Below are positions 35,150 to 44,458 of a stretch of DNA of 64,000 nt, in pieces; the first letter of the stretch is position 1, and each line of letters opens with the position of its first letter. The position numbers were made by a program, and so were the translations under genes. Source of the DNA: Spirochaeta sp. UBA5339 (GTDB lineage: Bacteria; Spirochaetota; Spirochaetia; DSM-2461); assembly GCA_002408085.1 (NCBI GenBank), contig DHQL01000018.1, positions 97,913-161,912 of the forward strand, read 5' to 3'. The notes under the pieces were generated by a model, which worked only from the letters and a program-made list of their open reading frames with translations, had not been told where the DNA came from and ran no database searches.

Positions 35150-36058
35150 CTATGCCTCGTAGTGAACGTAACGATTGCTCATTCTCATAATAAAGAAGGT
35201 AATTACCATACTGAGCAGAATAAGAACTGTAGCGAGAGCGGAAGCCTCACCAAGATTAAATCTCTGGAATGCCTTCTCATAGATATGAAGAGCATAAAAA
35301 CGGGAGGATGTTCCGGGGCCGCCGGGAACATTTCCTTCAGGCAGAATCAGCCCCGGAACAAAAATCATAAGCCCGAAAATGACATCAATAACCATACGAA
35401 ATAGAATTGTAGGCGAAATCATTGGAATCGTAATATGAAAGAACTGACCAGAATGGCTGAGTCCGTCAATCTCCGCTGCTTCATATAGGTGTTTGGGTAC
35501 ACCTTGAAGAGCTCCAAGATATACAACCATTGCCGTTCCACACTGCCAGATCATAAGCATGACGGAAGCCGGTTTTATCAGATTGGGATTTGCCAGCCAG
35601 AGAGGTCCTTTTATTCCTGTCAACTCAATCAGAGTATTTACAAGTCCGTTGGGATAAAACATAAACTTACCCAACACAAGTACCGCTACTACCGGTAGAA
35701 CCGCCGGCACATATATTATGGCTCTCCAGAAGCCTTTGAACTTAATGTTCATATTAAGCAGATAAGCCGTAAACAAGCCCAGGGCAAAGTTAGCAGGAAC
35801 ATACATCAAAATAAATACAAAAGTATTTTGAAGCCCTGTCCAGAACAACTTATCCTGAAAAATCTTTGTATAGTTGGAGAAGCCGATAAAATAGCCTCCC
35901 CCTATAAGGCGGTATTTCATTAAGCTGAGTATTACGGTATAGAGAATCGGTCCATACCAGAACACGATCAGAGAAAATAACCATGGTAAGAGAAATAGCA
36001 GAACTGTCCCAGTGTACCCCTTCCTTAAGGAAGAGGATGGAGGTTTCTTTGAAATCAT
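35150..36058 (-). CDS. CUT1 ABC importer permease (MalF-like)
   Basis: A 302-residue permease with six helices, beginning TGTVLLFLLPWLFSLIVFW, with the EAA loop YEAAEIDGLSHSGQFFHITIP. It ends two bases before the MalG-like gene. It is separated from the binding-protein gene by a 100-base gap that contains a hairpin. Confidence 0.92.
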   Translation of the reverse strand: MISKKPPSSSLRKGYTGTVLLFLLPWLFSLIVFWYGPILYTVILSLMKYRLIGGGYFIGFSNYTKIFQDKLFWTGLQNTFVFILMYVPANFALGLFTAYLLNMNIKFKGFWRAIIYVPAVLPVVAVLVLGKFMFYPNGLVNTLIELTGIKGPLWLANPNLIKPASVMLMIWQCGTAMVVYLGALQGVPKHLYEAAEIDGLSHSGQFFHITIPMISPTILFRMVIDVIFGLMIFVPGLILPEGNVPGGPGTSSRFYALHIYEKAFQRFNLGEASALATVLILLSMVITFFIMRMSNRYVHYEA

Positions 36059-36125
36059 TTAGTGATCCTTAACTCATGAAAAAGAATGAGCTTCTAAATA
36101 TTTAATAGAGTATTCCGGAATATCC

Positions 36126-36142
36126 CCCGGAAGTATTCCGGG
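36126..36142 (-). promoter_or_regulatory. Intercistronic hairpin between binding-protein and permease genes
   Basis: CCCGGAA-GTA-TTCCGGG, with a further TATTCCGGAATA palindrome beside it (36111-36122). No T-run follows. It probably stabilises the binding-protein mRNA or attenuates permease expression. Confidence 0.55.
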
Positions 36143-36158
36143 AGAACACCGTAAGAAA

Positions 36159-37511
36159 TCAGCGGTTGATATCGTCCAGATAATCCTGATATCTGTCATT
36201 GATATCCAACATTATTGAATCGATGGATTCTCCGGCTATTCTTCTTGACGGGATATCCCGCAACCAGGGTTTGAGGGTATCCTGGTGAATGTCCAGTGCT
36301 TCAGGAACAATGTCCATGTTCATGGACTGAACAAGGTTGCTCCAGATTTCAGGACCCGATTCCGTCAAAAAACGGCTGTCCTTGTTAACAGAAATAATAG
36401 GGCTTGGTCTTCCCTGAGCAATGCAGAACTCACCGTTTCCTTCCGCTTCAAGGGTAATAAATTTGAGGAAGTCCCAGGCAGCGTCCTTGTGCTTGCTGCT
36501 CTTGCTGATGGCATATGACCATCCGTTCTTTGCAGTCCCACCGTGCTGAACCTCAAAGCCAGGGACTGGAAGAATACCGAAATCCATATCCGGATTGCCG
36601 CTTTTAACCTGACCGATGGTCCATGAACCGGAAACATAGAAGACCTGATTTCCATTAATGAATGCCTGAACCTGTGCTGCACCGGTATCTGCTCCGGCAA
36701 CACGGCTGTTCCACTCCATTACTCCTCGATAACCGCCGTAACTTCCATAAATGTTTTCCATGTAATCGTCAAAGGCTTGAGCGGTCTTCATCACCCCCGG
36801 AGTGTCCAGAAGAGCGATTTTGGTATCATTGGATACTGTCGGGTAACCGGCACCATAACTGAATACAATTACTGAAGGCTGGCCTGCCATCTGATTGGGA
36901 TCCCATGCAATGACATCCAGCTCTTTACCTGTATTCAACTTATCAACCAGAATCCGGCTCACTTCAGTAAATTCTGCCCAGTTTTTCGGAGCGTCTTTTA
37001 TTGGATCCAAACCGGCTTGCCTCATAAGATCTTTATTGTAGAAGAAAAGACCCTGAGCTCCTGCATTTACATTCGGTAAACTGTATAGAGATCCCTCCCA
37101 ATAGCTTCTGAGTCGTTCAGCATCTACCAGTGTGGATTCAAGGTTCAGCCCGTCTCTCTCCGCATAGAGAGACAGATTCTCCAGAGTTTCTGCTGGCATA
37201 AGGTTTGTGTACCAGCCGCTGTGAATCTGTACAACATCGGGCAGAGTTCCCGTTCCTGCCGCCTGTATAACTTTCTTCATAAGCTCGTTGGGAGGGGTAA
37301 AAGTCACATCAAAAGTGACATTGGGGTTTCGATCTGCATACTCTTCCAGAAGAGCATCAATCAATTCTGTTCTGGAGCCGCCCCAAAGATGCCACCAGCT
37401 TAATTCAACCGGACCATCTTTTGCAGCATCTCCCTGTCCTGTTGAATAGACGGGCGATACATAAAACAATGAAATAACAACAGTTAACAATATTACGGAT
37501 AACTTTTTCAT
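36159..37511 (-). CDS. Extracellular sugar-binding protein of a CUT1 ABC importer
   Basis: A 450-residue exported protein. The signal peptide is about residues 1-23 (KKLSVILLTVVISLFYVSPVYS), followed by TGQGDAAKDGPVELSWWHLW. The mature part has the family pattern IDALLEEYADRNPNVTFDV, LPDVVQIHSGWY and KDAAWDFLKFIT. An AAAGGAGG lies before the ATG, 37 bases after the LacI gene. The product feeds a system with two FAD oxidoreductases, so an oxidisable sugar or glycoside is the likely ligand. Confidence 0.92.
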   Translation of the reverse strand: MKKLSVILLTVVISLFYVSPVYSTGQGDAAKDGPVELSWWHLWGGSRTELIDALLEEYADRNPNVTFDVTFTPPNELMKKVIQAAGTGTLPDVVQIHSGWYTNLMPAETLENLSLYAERDGLNLESTLVDAERLRSYWEGSLYSLPNVNAGAQGLFFYNKDLMRQAGLDPIKDAPKNWAEFTEVSRILVDKLNTGKELDVIAWDPNQMAGQPSVIVFSYGAGYPTVSNDTKIALLDTPGVMKTAQAFDDYMENIYGSYGGYRGVMEWNSRVAGADTGAAQVQAFINGNQVFYVSGSWTIGQVKSGNPDMDFGILPVPGFEVQHGGTAKNGWSYAISKSSKHKDAAWDFLKFITLEAEGNGEFCIAQGRPSPIISVNKDSRFLTESGPEIWSNLVQSMNMDIVPEALDIHQDTLKPWLRDIPSRRIAGESIDSIMLDINDRYQDYLDDINR

Positions 37512-37548
37512 AAGTTATTCCTCCTTTTTTTACGGGAGAACCCGTTGA

Positions 37549-38586
37549 TTACATATTCAATAAAGCTCTTGTGGAATCTCTTAAACTTAAGGAACTGTCC
37601 AGAATAACAAATTGACCGGTGCGGCCTGTTTCAATGGTGTTAAGCAAAATTTCCGCAGCCTTCTTGCCCTCGTTAAATACCTGACGTTTTACAGTTGTTA
37701 GAGGGGGTGCCATATAGGAGGCGAAAAAAGAGTCATTCCGTCCTATTACCGATATATCACCAGGCACTGAGATATTGTGTTCTTTTAATGCTTCATAAAC
37801 TCCCAGAGCCATGGTATCGGAAAGACAGTAGACAGCCGTAAAATCAAGCTTCTTCCTGGTCAAGTACTGGATTAATGAAGATTTGGCACTGTCCTTTTCA
37901 AAATCGCCCCATAGAATAAGGTCATCATCAAATGGTATATCCCTTTCCAGGCAAGTCTCCTTATAGACAAGAATGCTTGCAAGACTCTCACTATCCTGTT
38001 CCCGTCCAGCCATCAGAAGGATTCTTTCATGTCCAAGTTCAATCAGATATTTAACTGGATTTGCCGAGGGGGGATCCCTAAAAACAACCTGATTAACTAC
38101 AGATTTCATCTGAGGCATATTTACAACAACAAAGGGCATTCCCGATTTTTCCAGTTCCTGAACATTAGACTCCATATCCTCTGTGGTACAGTATCTGGTA
38201 CCGAAGAGAATAAGACCGTCATGTCCCTGCCCTTTATCAAGTTGATTCTTAACCATTGACCTGGAATCTTCACCTGTGGTTGGTAAAAAAACCATACTGT
38301 ATTGTCTGGGAAACAGTACTGACTGAATTCCTGAAAGCAGTTCATTGATAAATGTGCTTTGATAAAGAGATCCGTTAAAAGGAACCATAATTCCAATGGA
38401 CATACTTTTTTTGGTTGAAAGACTTCTGGCAATATTATTTGGGCGGTAGTTGAATTTCTTTCTTGCCTCATCAATTTTTTTCTTTGTGCTGACTCCCACA
38501 CGGGAAGTGTTTTTATCTTTCAGATATATGGAGACTGTCGCTTTTGAAACTCCAACATAATCTGCAATATCCTGAAGACTGGCCAT
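37549..38586 (-). CDS. LacI-family regulator of the sugar importer-oxidoreductase operon
   Basis: A 345-residue repressor: LQDIADYVGVSKATVSIYL is the helix-turn-helix, followed by the hinge NNIARSLSTKKS, and an effector-binding domain from about 60. It is the first gene of the operon lacI-binding protein-permease-permease-FAD-FAD. AAGGGG is placed 5 bases before the ATG. A perfect 16-bp palindrome 25 bases upstream is its probable operator, so it represses itself and the operon. Confidence 0.9.
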   Translation of the reverse strand: MASLQDIADYVGVSKATVSIYLKDKNTSRVGVSTKKKIDEARKKFNYRPNNIARSLSTKKSMSIGIMVPFNGSLYQSTFINELLSGIQSVLFPRQYSMVFLPTTGEDSRSMVKNQLDKGQGHDGLILFGTRYCTTEDMESNVQELEKSGMPFVVVNMPQMKSVVNQVVFRDPPSANPVKYLIELGHERILLMAGREQDSESLASILVYKETCLERDIPFDDDLILWGDFEKDSAKSSLIQYLTRKKLDFTAVYCLSDTMALGVYEALKEHNISVPGDISVIGRNDSFFASYMAPPLTTVKRQVFNEGKKAAEILLNTIETGRTGQFVILDSSLSLRDSTRALLNM

Positions 38587-38600
38587 CTCAACCCCTTTAA

Positions 38601-38626
38601 GTTAACAATTAGTTAACCGGTTAACT
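38601..38626. promoter_or_regulatory. LacI-type operator with three GTTAAC boxes
   Basis: AGTTAACCGGTTAACT (38611-38626) is a perfect 16-bp palindrome with a central CG. Another GTTAAC lies at 38601-38606. It sits between the LacI start codon and the divergent HD-GYP gene. Confidence 0.8.
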
Positions 38627-38801
38627 TTTTTTAATGATATATCTGTTTGCGTCTCCGGTCAAGTTATTAATTTTGAATAGACGATCAAAAATAGATAAAA
38701 ATGAAATATAGCTTACTCGAATATGTCAAACTTTTATTGCCTTTCAAAATGTTGTAGAATAGAAATAACACCGATTACTTCTCAGTTCAGGAGAGAGGCT
38801 G

Positions 38802-40376
38802 ATGCCCGATTTTCCTCAAAAAGACAAACTTCTTCGCTTTGCCCGGACAACCCCGGAAGGTTCTCGCAGAGAACCGGACTACAGGTACAAGGTGATAGTT
38901 GCCGATGATGACAGGGATGTTCATACGGTAACCCAGCTGGTGCTGAAGAACTTTCTCTTTGAAGGCGCGGGCATTGAGTTTATCGACACCTACTCGGGAA
39001 AAGAGACAATCCAGGCCCTGAAGGACCACGATGATATAGCCGTTATACTTCTGGATGTGGTAATGGAGGAGAATACCTCGGGACTGGATGTTGTGGAGTA
39101 TACAAGGAATATTCTGAAAAATGACCTGACCAGGATTATTCTGAAAACCGGTCAGCCGGGAGTAGCCCCGGAAGAAAAAGTTATAATTGACTATGATATA
39201 AATGATTACAAATCTAAGGCCGAACTCACCGCCCAGAAGTTTGTTACCACCCTCTATACGGCCATACGGAACTACAGAGATCTTAGAAAGCTGGCCAATC
39301 ATAAGAAGGGTCTGGAGATGGTTATCGAATCCTCATCGGACTTCTATCACTACAACAATCTGAAGGAGTTTTTTACCGGTCTTCTTACCCAGTTGAATAC
39401 ACTGAGGAATTTCCACAGTGACGCCTTTATGGCCAGCACTCTGAAAAATCCTGATGAAGACAGTTTTATTGCCTATTCGCAGGAGAACAGCTTCCGTCTG
39501 ATTGCCGGAACCGGCCGCTTTACAGGAGAGTGTGAAAAACCCCTTGAAGAGGTATCCACCCGTGAGGAGCTGAAAAAGTTCCTGGAATCCAGAGGGGAGA
39601 GCAGCATCCACTACAAGAAGAACAGCTCCTGCTTTCTGGGCTACTACAGGGGTTTTGACAATACAGAGAACCTGATCTACCTGGAAGGAGAGATCAAGGA
39701 TATCAACGAGGATATGATCCGTCTCTTTCTGACCAATTTCACCTTTGCCTTTGACCGTCTTTTTATGAACAGAAAGATGATCACCGGCATGAAGCAGATA
39801 ATTATGATGTTGGGAGAGCTGATTGAATACCGTGACGGGGAGACAGGGTCACATGTGCGCCGCGTTTCTGAGATGGTCCACTTTCTGGCCGAAGCCTCTG
39901 GCAGAAGTCAGGAGGAGTGCGTGGACCTCAGCATCGCCTCAATCGTCCATGATATCGGTAAGATAGCCATATCCGACTCCATTCTCATGAAGCCGGGAAA
40001 ACTCACACCCGAAGAGTTTGAGCTGATCAAACAGCATACGGTAACAGGTCACTCCATCCTGAAGGGGTCCGGTCTGTCAACCATTAAAACAGCAGCTGAA
40101 ATAGCACTGAATCACCATGAGAAGTGGGCCGGCGGTGGCTATCCTAACAACCTTTCGGGGGAAGAGATTCCCTGGTCCGCGAGGGTGACGGCCCTGGCGG
40201 ATGTATTTGACGCCCTGGCCAATAAAAGATACTACAAGGAAGCCTGGCCGGAAGAGAAGATCTTCAGGCTTATTGAGGAAGAGAGGGGTAAATCCTTTGA
40301 TCCCGACCTGGTGGACCTTCTGTTCAGGCACAGGAAGGAAATCATGGATATCCAGAGGAAGTACCCCGACAGCTGA
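38802..40376 (+). CDS. Response regulator with DUF3369 and HD-GYP domains (probable c-di-GMP phosphodiesterase)
   Basis: A 524-residue cytoplasmic protein. The receiver domain lies at about 28-155 (VIVADDDRDV, phosphoacceptor in VILLDVVMEE), a DUF3369-like middle domain at about 175-330, and a C-terminal HD-GYP domain with SIVHDIGKIAI, HTVTGHSIL, NHHEKWAGGGYPN and ALADVFDALANKRYY. All catalytic positions of active HD-GYP enzymes seem present. GGAGAGAGG precedes the ATG. No kinase is adjacent; the orphan kinase at 14871-17546 is one candidate partner, but nothing here links them. Confidence 0.9.
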   Translation: MPDFPQKDKLLRFARTTPEGSRREPDYRYKVIVADDDRDVHTVTQLVLKNFLFEGAGIEFIDTYSGKETIQALKDHDDIAVILLDVVMEENTSGLDVVEYTRNILKNDLTRIILKTGQPGVAPEEKVIIDYDINDYKSKAELTAQKFVTTLYTAIRNYRDLRKLANHKKGLEMVIESSSDFYHYNNLKEFFTGLLTQLNTLRNFHSDAFMASTLKNPDEDSFIAYSQENSFRLIAGTGRFTGECEKPLEEVSTREELKKFLESRGESSIHYKKNSSCFLGYYRGFDNTENLIYLEGEIKDINEDMIRLFLTNFTFAFDRLFMNRKMITGMKQIIMMLGELIEYRDGETGSHVRRVSEMVHFLAEASGRSQEECVDLSIASIVHDIGKIAISDSILMKPGKLTPEEFELIKQHTVTGHSILKGSGLSTIKTAAEIALNHHEKWAGGGYPNNLSGEEIPWSARVTALADVFDALANKRYYKEAWPEEKIFRLIEEERGKSFDPDLVDLLFRHRKEIMDIQRKYPDS

Positions 40377-40445
40377 GCCCTGGTCCCCCTGCCTGCGGGC
40401 CCTCCGGCAGCGGCCTTTCGGCAGCCGTCCTCCCCGTTATTGGTA

Positions 40446-41204
40446 TCAGCGGGCCAGCCAGCCGCCATCCACAGCCAGTGTATAGCCGTTCACATAGTCT
40501 GAGGCAGAGGATGCCAGAAAGACTGCGGGGCCGGCAATGTCTTCGGGGAGTCCCCAGCGGTCTGCGGGGATACGTCCCAGAATTTCAGCAGAGCGGTCGG
40601 GATCATTTCTGAGAGCCTCGGTATTGTTGGTGTCCATATACCCCGGAGCAATACCGTTTACATTGATATTGTCCTTTGCCCATTCACAGGCCAGAAGTTT
40701 TGTCAGCCCCATCAGGCCGCTCTTGCTTGATGTATAGGAGGGAACACGGATTCCGCCCTGAAAGGAGAGCATGGAAGCAATATTGATAATCTTTCCGCCG
40801 TTTCCCTGTTTCATAAACTGCTTTGCCGCAGCCTGACAGAAGAAAAACACGGTCTTAAGATTGACGTTCATAACATCGTCCCAGTCCTTCTCGGAGAAGT
40901 TGATGGAGTCCTCTCTTCTGATAATCCCGGCATTGTTTACCAGAATGTCCAGAGTGCCGAACTTCTCGATGGTTTTTTCAATGATACCGGCGATGGGTTC
41001 GGTGGATTGAAGGTCGGCCTTTACGCTGAAATACTCCGCCCCCAGTGCCTTAGCCTTCCTCTCTGTTTCCGAATCATCGGAACGGGATACACCGACGATA
41101 TTGGCCCCCGCTTCGGCCATGCCGAGACAGAGTCCCTGACCGAGTCCTGTATTTGCACCTGTTATGATTGCGGTCTTGCCTTTTAGACTGAAACTGATAG
41201 CCAT
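40446..41204 (-). CDS. kduD: Short-chain dehydrogenase, probable 2-deoxy-D-gluconate 3-dehydrogenase
   Basis: A 252-residue NAD(P)-dependent SDR: cofactor loop TGANTGLGQG (about 15-24), NNAGI, catalytic Ser in NIASMLSFQGG and YTSSKSG, then the C-terminal DGGWLAR. FQGGIRVPSYTSSKSG and the RWGLPEDIAGPAVFLAS end match KduD-type enzymes of pectin/uronate breakdown. AGGAGAG precedes the ATG at 41204; the frame is open further without an RBS. No other uronate gene is in the window, so the precise substrate remains uncertain. Confidence 0.82.
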   Translation of the reverse strand: MAISFSLKGKTAIITGANTGLGQGLCLGMAEAGANIVGVSRSDDSETERKAKALGAEYFSVKADLQSTEPIAGIIEKTIEKFGTLDILVNNAGIIRREDSINFSEKDWDDVMNVNLKTVFFFCQAAAKQFMKQGNGGKIINIASMLSFQGGIRVPSYTSSKSGLMGLTKLLACEWAKDNINVNGIAPGYMDTNNTEALRNDPDRSAEILGRIPADRWGLPEDIAGPAVFLASSASDYVNGYTLAVDGGWLAR

Positions 41205-41403
41205 TAATGTCTCTCCTGAGATTACTGTATTTTTCTCCTTACCGAGTATAATACCTGATTCATGATTCACCGGAGAAACGCATTTGTAAGTATAGTACTG
41301 AGCCTTTTACTGTCAATCAGTCACAGGAGGAGGAACCGCCGAGGAAGCCCGGGAAGAGCTACTTTTCGTATATACGATCTCCAATTCGGTATTCTGAACT
41401 CAA
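41205..41403. other. Gene-poor gap between kduD and nifA
   Basis: About 200 bases upstream of kduD that must hold its promoter. No convincing promoter boxes, repeat or small gene was identified here. Confidence 0.4.
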
Positions 41404-41432
41404 GAAAAAAGAGACCGCCGAAGACAGTCTCT
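41403..41432 (-). terminator. Terminator of the nifV-nifA unit
   Basis: On the minus strand AGAGAC...GTCTCT forms the stem (41427-41432 and 41410-41415) and TTTTTTCTTG follows. It lies about 50 bases past the nifA stop. Confidence 0.82.
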
Positions 41433-41481
41433 GGGATTTTCTCTATGTATCACACAGATTAAACGGAAAAAGACGGACCGG

Positions 41482-43080
41482 TCAGACCGCCTCATCATCA
41501 AAACCGGAGTGTGAATTCCGTCTGTAGGTCTTGAAGTCAATGCCGTACTTTCTGGCCCTGATCCCCATCATCCTGTTGGTCAGTCCAAGCTGTTCGGCAG
41601 CCCGGGAGAGGTTTCCCCTGGTGGATTTCAGGGTCTCCACAATCATCTCGTATTCGATGGCATCCAGCTTCTGCTGCAGGGTCCCCTGTATCTCTTTGTT
41701 TCCAAGGTGAGGATCCGCCATCTGCAGACTGGGGGGAAGATGGTAGCCGTGAATGACCCTGTCTTCACTCAGGATAACCGCCCTCTCGATGGAGTTCTCA
41801 AGCTCACGGACATTGCCGGGCCAGTGATAGGCAATAAGCATATCGATGGCGGGAGTGGAGATCCGGTTGACCTGTTTTCCGTTCAGGCGGTTGTACTTCT
41901 CGATAAAAAAATCGCTTAAGAGCAGAATATCGGTTTTTCTCTCCCTCAAGGGGGGAAGGGTAATGGGAATAATATTCAGACGGTAGTAGAGGTCCTCACG
42001 GAACTCACCTTCACGGACCTTCTGTTCCAGGTCCTTGTTGGTGGCGGCGATAATGCGCACATCCGCCTTGAGAGTCTCTGATCCCCCAACCCGTTCAAAC
42101 TCCTTCTCCTGAAGGACTCTGAGAAGCTTGGCCTGTATACCGGGGCTGATCTCACCTATTTCATCAAGAAAGAGAGTCCCTCCCTGGGCCAGCTCAAAAC
42201 GCCCCTTTCTATGGGCAACGGCACCGGTAAAGGCTCCCTTCTCATGGCCGAAGAGTTCGCTTTCTATAATGCTTTCGGGAAGGGCCGCACAGTTCAGTTT
42301 GACAAAGGCTCTGTCCGAGCGGTTGCTGGCATAGTGGATGGCCTCGGCCACCAGCTCCTTACCCACACCGCTCTCTCCGAGAATCAGAATGGTGGAACTT
42401 GCGGGAGCCACCTTTTGAATCATCTGATAGACAGGCTGAAGAACCTTGGCGTTTCCGATAATATTCGGGGGACGCTGGATGGGATCATCGCACTCGGCAG
42501 TCTGTTCCCGTATTTTCTGTATGTTCTCCTCATCCCGTGAACGGGAGAGCTGGGCTGCCTGGGCAATCATGGCCGCCAGAATCTGAAGCAGCTGTTCATC
42601 GGCCTCCAGGAAATCTTCCTCGTCACGGTCCTCCCGTTCGGATGTATCGATCACAACGCTGATGGTTCCGATAATCTGGATTCCTGTTCTGATGGGAACA
42701 CAGATAAAGGCGCTCTCCAGAAGATCATCGGACATTCTGGTTCTGTTAAGAAAACGGGAGTCCTCTCTGATGCTGGGAACAAGGATGGTCTGCCCAGTCT
42801 CAACAACCTCTCCGGTGATTCCTTCACCGGGGTAGTAGATTCCTCTTGCCTGCTCCTCGGGAGAGACTCCGAAGGACTCCTTGATAAGAATGGAACCGGC
42901 CTTTCTGTTAAAAAGAGCGATCATGCTTCTTTTATAGGATTTGTGTTCACACAGGCTCTGCAGAACCCGTCTGAGGATTTTATCAATATCTGATCCGGTG
43001 AGGAGAAGCTGACTGATACCAGCTATAAACTCTATCTCCTCCCAGACTTCGCCGTGGCAGTGGCGGCATTTATCTGACAT
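41482..43080 (-). CDS. nifA: Sigma-54-dependent nitrogen-fixation activator NifA
   Basis: A 532-residue activator: an N-terminal GAF domain (about 20-175), an AAA+ domain with Walker A GESGVGKE, the sigma-54-contacting GAFTGA loop in SELFGHEKGAFTGA, Walker B TLFLDEIGE and the arginine finger region FREDLYYRLN, then a C-terminal Fis-type helix-turn-helix (NLSRAAEQLGLTNRMMGIRA). A CRHCH motif sits at the very N-terminus. The ATG at 43080 directly follows the nifV stop; one nine bases upstream overlaps nifV by 7 bases and is possible. Its place beside nifV and the nif genes supports the name over other sigma-54 activators. Confidence 0.9.
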   Translation of the reverse strand: MSDKCRHCHGEVWEEIEFIAGISQLLLTGSDIDKILRRVLQSLCEHKSYKRSMIALFNRKAGSILIKESFGVSPEEQARGIYYPGEGITGEVVETGQTILVPSIREDSRFLNRTRMSDDLLESAFICVPIRTGIQIIGTISVVIDTSEREDRDEEDFLEADEQLLQILAAMIAQAAQLSRSRDEENIQKIREQTAECDDPIQRPPNIIGNAKVLQPVYQMIQKVAPASSTILILGESGVGKELVAEAIHYASNRSDRAFVKLNCAALPESIIESELFGHEKGAFTGAVAHRKGRFELAQGGTLFLDEIGEISPGIQAKLLRVLQEKEFERVGGSETLKADVRIIAATNKDLEQKVREGEFREDLYYRLNIIPITLPPLRERKTDILLLSDFFIEKYNRLNGKQVNRISTPAIDMLIAYHWPGNVRELENSIERAVILSEDRVIHGYHLPPSLQMADPHLGNKEIQGTLQQKLDAIEYEMIVETLKSTRGNLSRAAEQLGLTNRMMGIRARKYGIDFKTYRRNSHSGFDDEAV

Positions 43081-43082
43081 CT

Positions 43083-44219
43083 TCAGCATACTCCTTCGGC
43101 AGTCAGCAATGTTCTATACAGATCCAGTACCTCATCCTGTCTGAGGCCCCGCTTCAGGAGCATGGATGTCTGTCGGATTTTTTCCAGCAGGGGCGCAATA
43201 AGTTCCTCACAGTACTCAATTCCAAGCTCTTCAAAGAGGGATCGGGCCGAATGACGGCCGCTGTGGCGTCCCCAGACGATGGTCTGCGGAGCGCCCCCAA
43301 GGGGTTCAGGATCATAGGGTTTGAAACTCAGGGGGTTTTTATTCAACCCGGCAACATGGATTCCCGACTCATGACTGTTTATCCTGTCTCCCAGAAGGGG
43401 TTTGTTCGGCGGAATATCCAGTTTACAGAAAGCGGCAGTCATTCTGGCAATACGGACGACCTCTTCCAGATTCACCCCGGTATTCATTCCCAGAAGATTT
43501 CCGGCTCCCAGAAGAACCTCTTCCAGAGGGGCGTTCCCGGCACGTTCCCCCAGACCGAGAAGAGTCATACTGACGGCTGAAAATCCGTGCTCCAGGGCAG
43601 TCAGGCTGTTGGCTACAGCCATTCCAAAGTCATTGTGCCCGTGGAATTCCAGGATATCCCTGTAATCCGTCAGTTCGGCGGCCCACTCTTCAATCATCCG
43701 TGGTCTCGCCAATCCAAGGGTGTCTGCCAGACGGAGTCTTCCAAATCCGGCCCTGTAGGCGGCCGAGGCAAACTCCTTCAGCTTTTCTGTACTGCAGCGG
43801 GATGCATCCATGGCTCCGATGGAAAGAAAGTCTGCGGAACCCCGCAGAACTCTTCCCCACTCCCCCACCTGGTCTATGACCCGGTTCCAGGAGTAGCCCA
43901 TGGTGTCGAGGAGACAGTCTGAAACGGGCAGGCTGATATGAACAGCTCCCGTCCCTGCCAGGAGGGCTCCCTCAACATCATCTTTATGGGCACGGCACCA
44001 GCAAATTATGCGGGCATCCAGCCGACTCAGATCTTTAAGCAGTCTGATCTCATCCTGACCCATAGCCGGAATCCCCGCCTCCAGGTCTTTAATTCCTGCA
44101 GATACCAGAGATTCGGCAATCAGGACTTTTTCATCCCTGCTGAGAACAACACCGGGGGTCTGATCACCCTCCCTGAGAGTGCTGTCCACAAAAACTGCTG
44201 ATCGACGAGTCATGAACAT
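43083..44219 (-). CDS. nifV: Homocitrate synthase NifV
   Basis: Condenses acetyl-CoA and 2-oxoglutarate to homocitrate, the organic ligand of FeMo-cofactor. The 378-residue protein has the DRE-TIM pattern DSTLREGDQTPG at about 12-23, the metal-binding HGHND, the GLGERAGNAPLEEVL motif and RINSHESGIHVAG. Lengths match NifV, which lacks the regulatory domain of isopropylmalate synthase. Neither ATG (44219, 44213) has a good RBS. It is followed directly by nifA. Confidence 0.93.
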   Translation of the reverse strand: MFMTRRSAVFVDSTLREGDQTPGVVLSRDEKVLIAESLVSAGIKDLEAGIPAMGQDEIRLLKDLSRLDARIICWCRAHKDDVEGALLAGTGAVHISLPVSDCLLDTMGYSWNRVIDQVGEWGRVLRGSADFLSIGAMDASRCSTEKLKEFASAAYRAGFGRLRLADTLGLARPRMIEEWAAELTDYRDILEFHGHNDFGMAVANSLTALEHGFSAVSMTLLGLGERAGNAPLEEVLLGAGNLLGMNTGVNLEEVVRIARMTAAFCKLDIPPNKPLLGDRINSHESGIHVAGLNKNPLSFKPYDPEPLGGAPQTIVWGRHSGRHSARSLFEELGIEYCEELIAPLLEKIRQTSMLLKRGLRQDEVLDLYRTLLTAEGVC

Positions 44220-44225
44220 TTATAA

Positions 44226-44241
44226 TGCAAATATCAGGCCA
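44226..44241 (-). promoter_or_regulatory. Candidate sigma-54 promoter of nifV-nifA
   Basis: On the minus strand TGGCCTGATATTTGCA keeps the GG-N10-GC spacing of -24/-12 promoters and TTGCA at -12, but the -24 box is TGGCC rather than TGGCA. The start of transcription would fall at about 44215, between the two possible start codons, so the message would have almost no leader. Confidence 0.45.
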
Positions 44242-44384
44242 AAAATAGAAAATCAGAATATCTGCTTATTTCAGAAGGATTTACCCAATACTGACACAAT
44301 TTCAACAAATCCGATCAGGATATAAAAATCAACATTCATGTCATATATTTAGACCCTAACTACATAATTGTGGGTATTTATAAA

Positions 44385-44422
44385 TAAAAAAGGAGAAATC
44401 CCCTCAAAGGGGTAGATTTCTC
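44385..44422 (-). terminator. Terminator of the nifH-to-ferredoxin transcript
   Basis: On the minus strand GGAGAAATC pairs with GATTTCTCC (44414-44422 and 44392-44400) with an inner CCCC/GGGG, followed by TTTTTTATTTATA. It separates the long nif operon from nifV-nifA. Confidence 0.9.
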
Positions 44423-44458
44423 CAATGGTGTAACATTTATATACCATAGAGGTATTTT

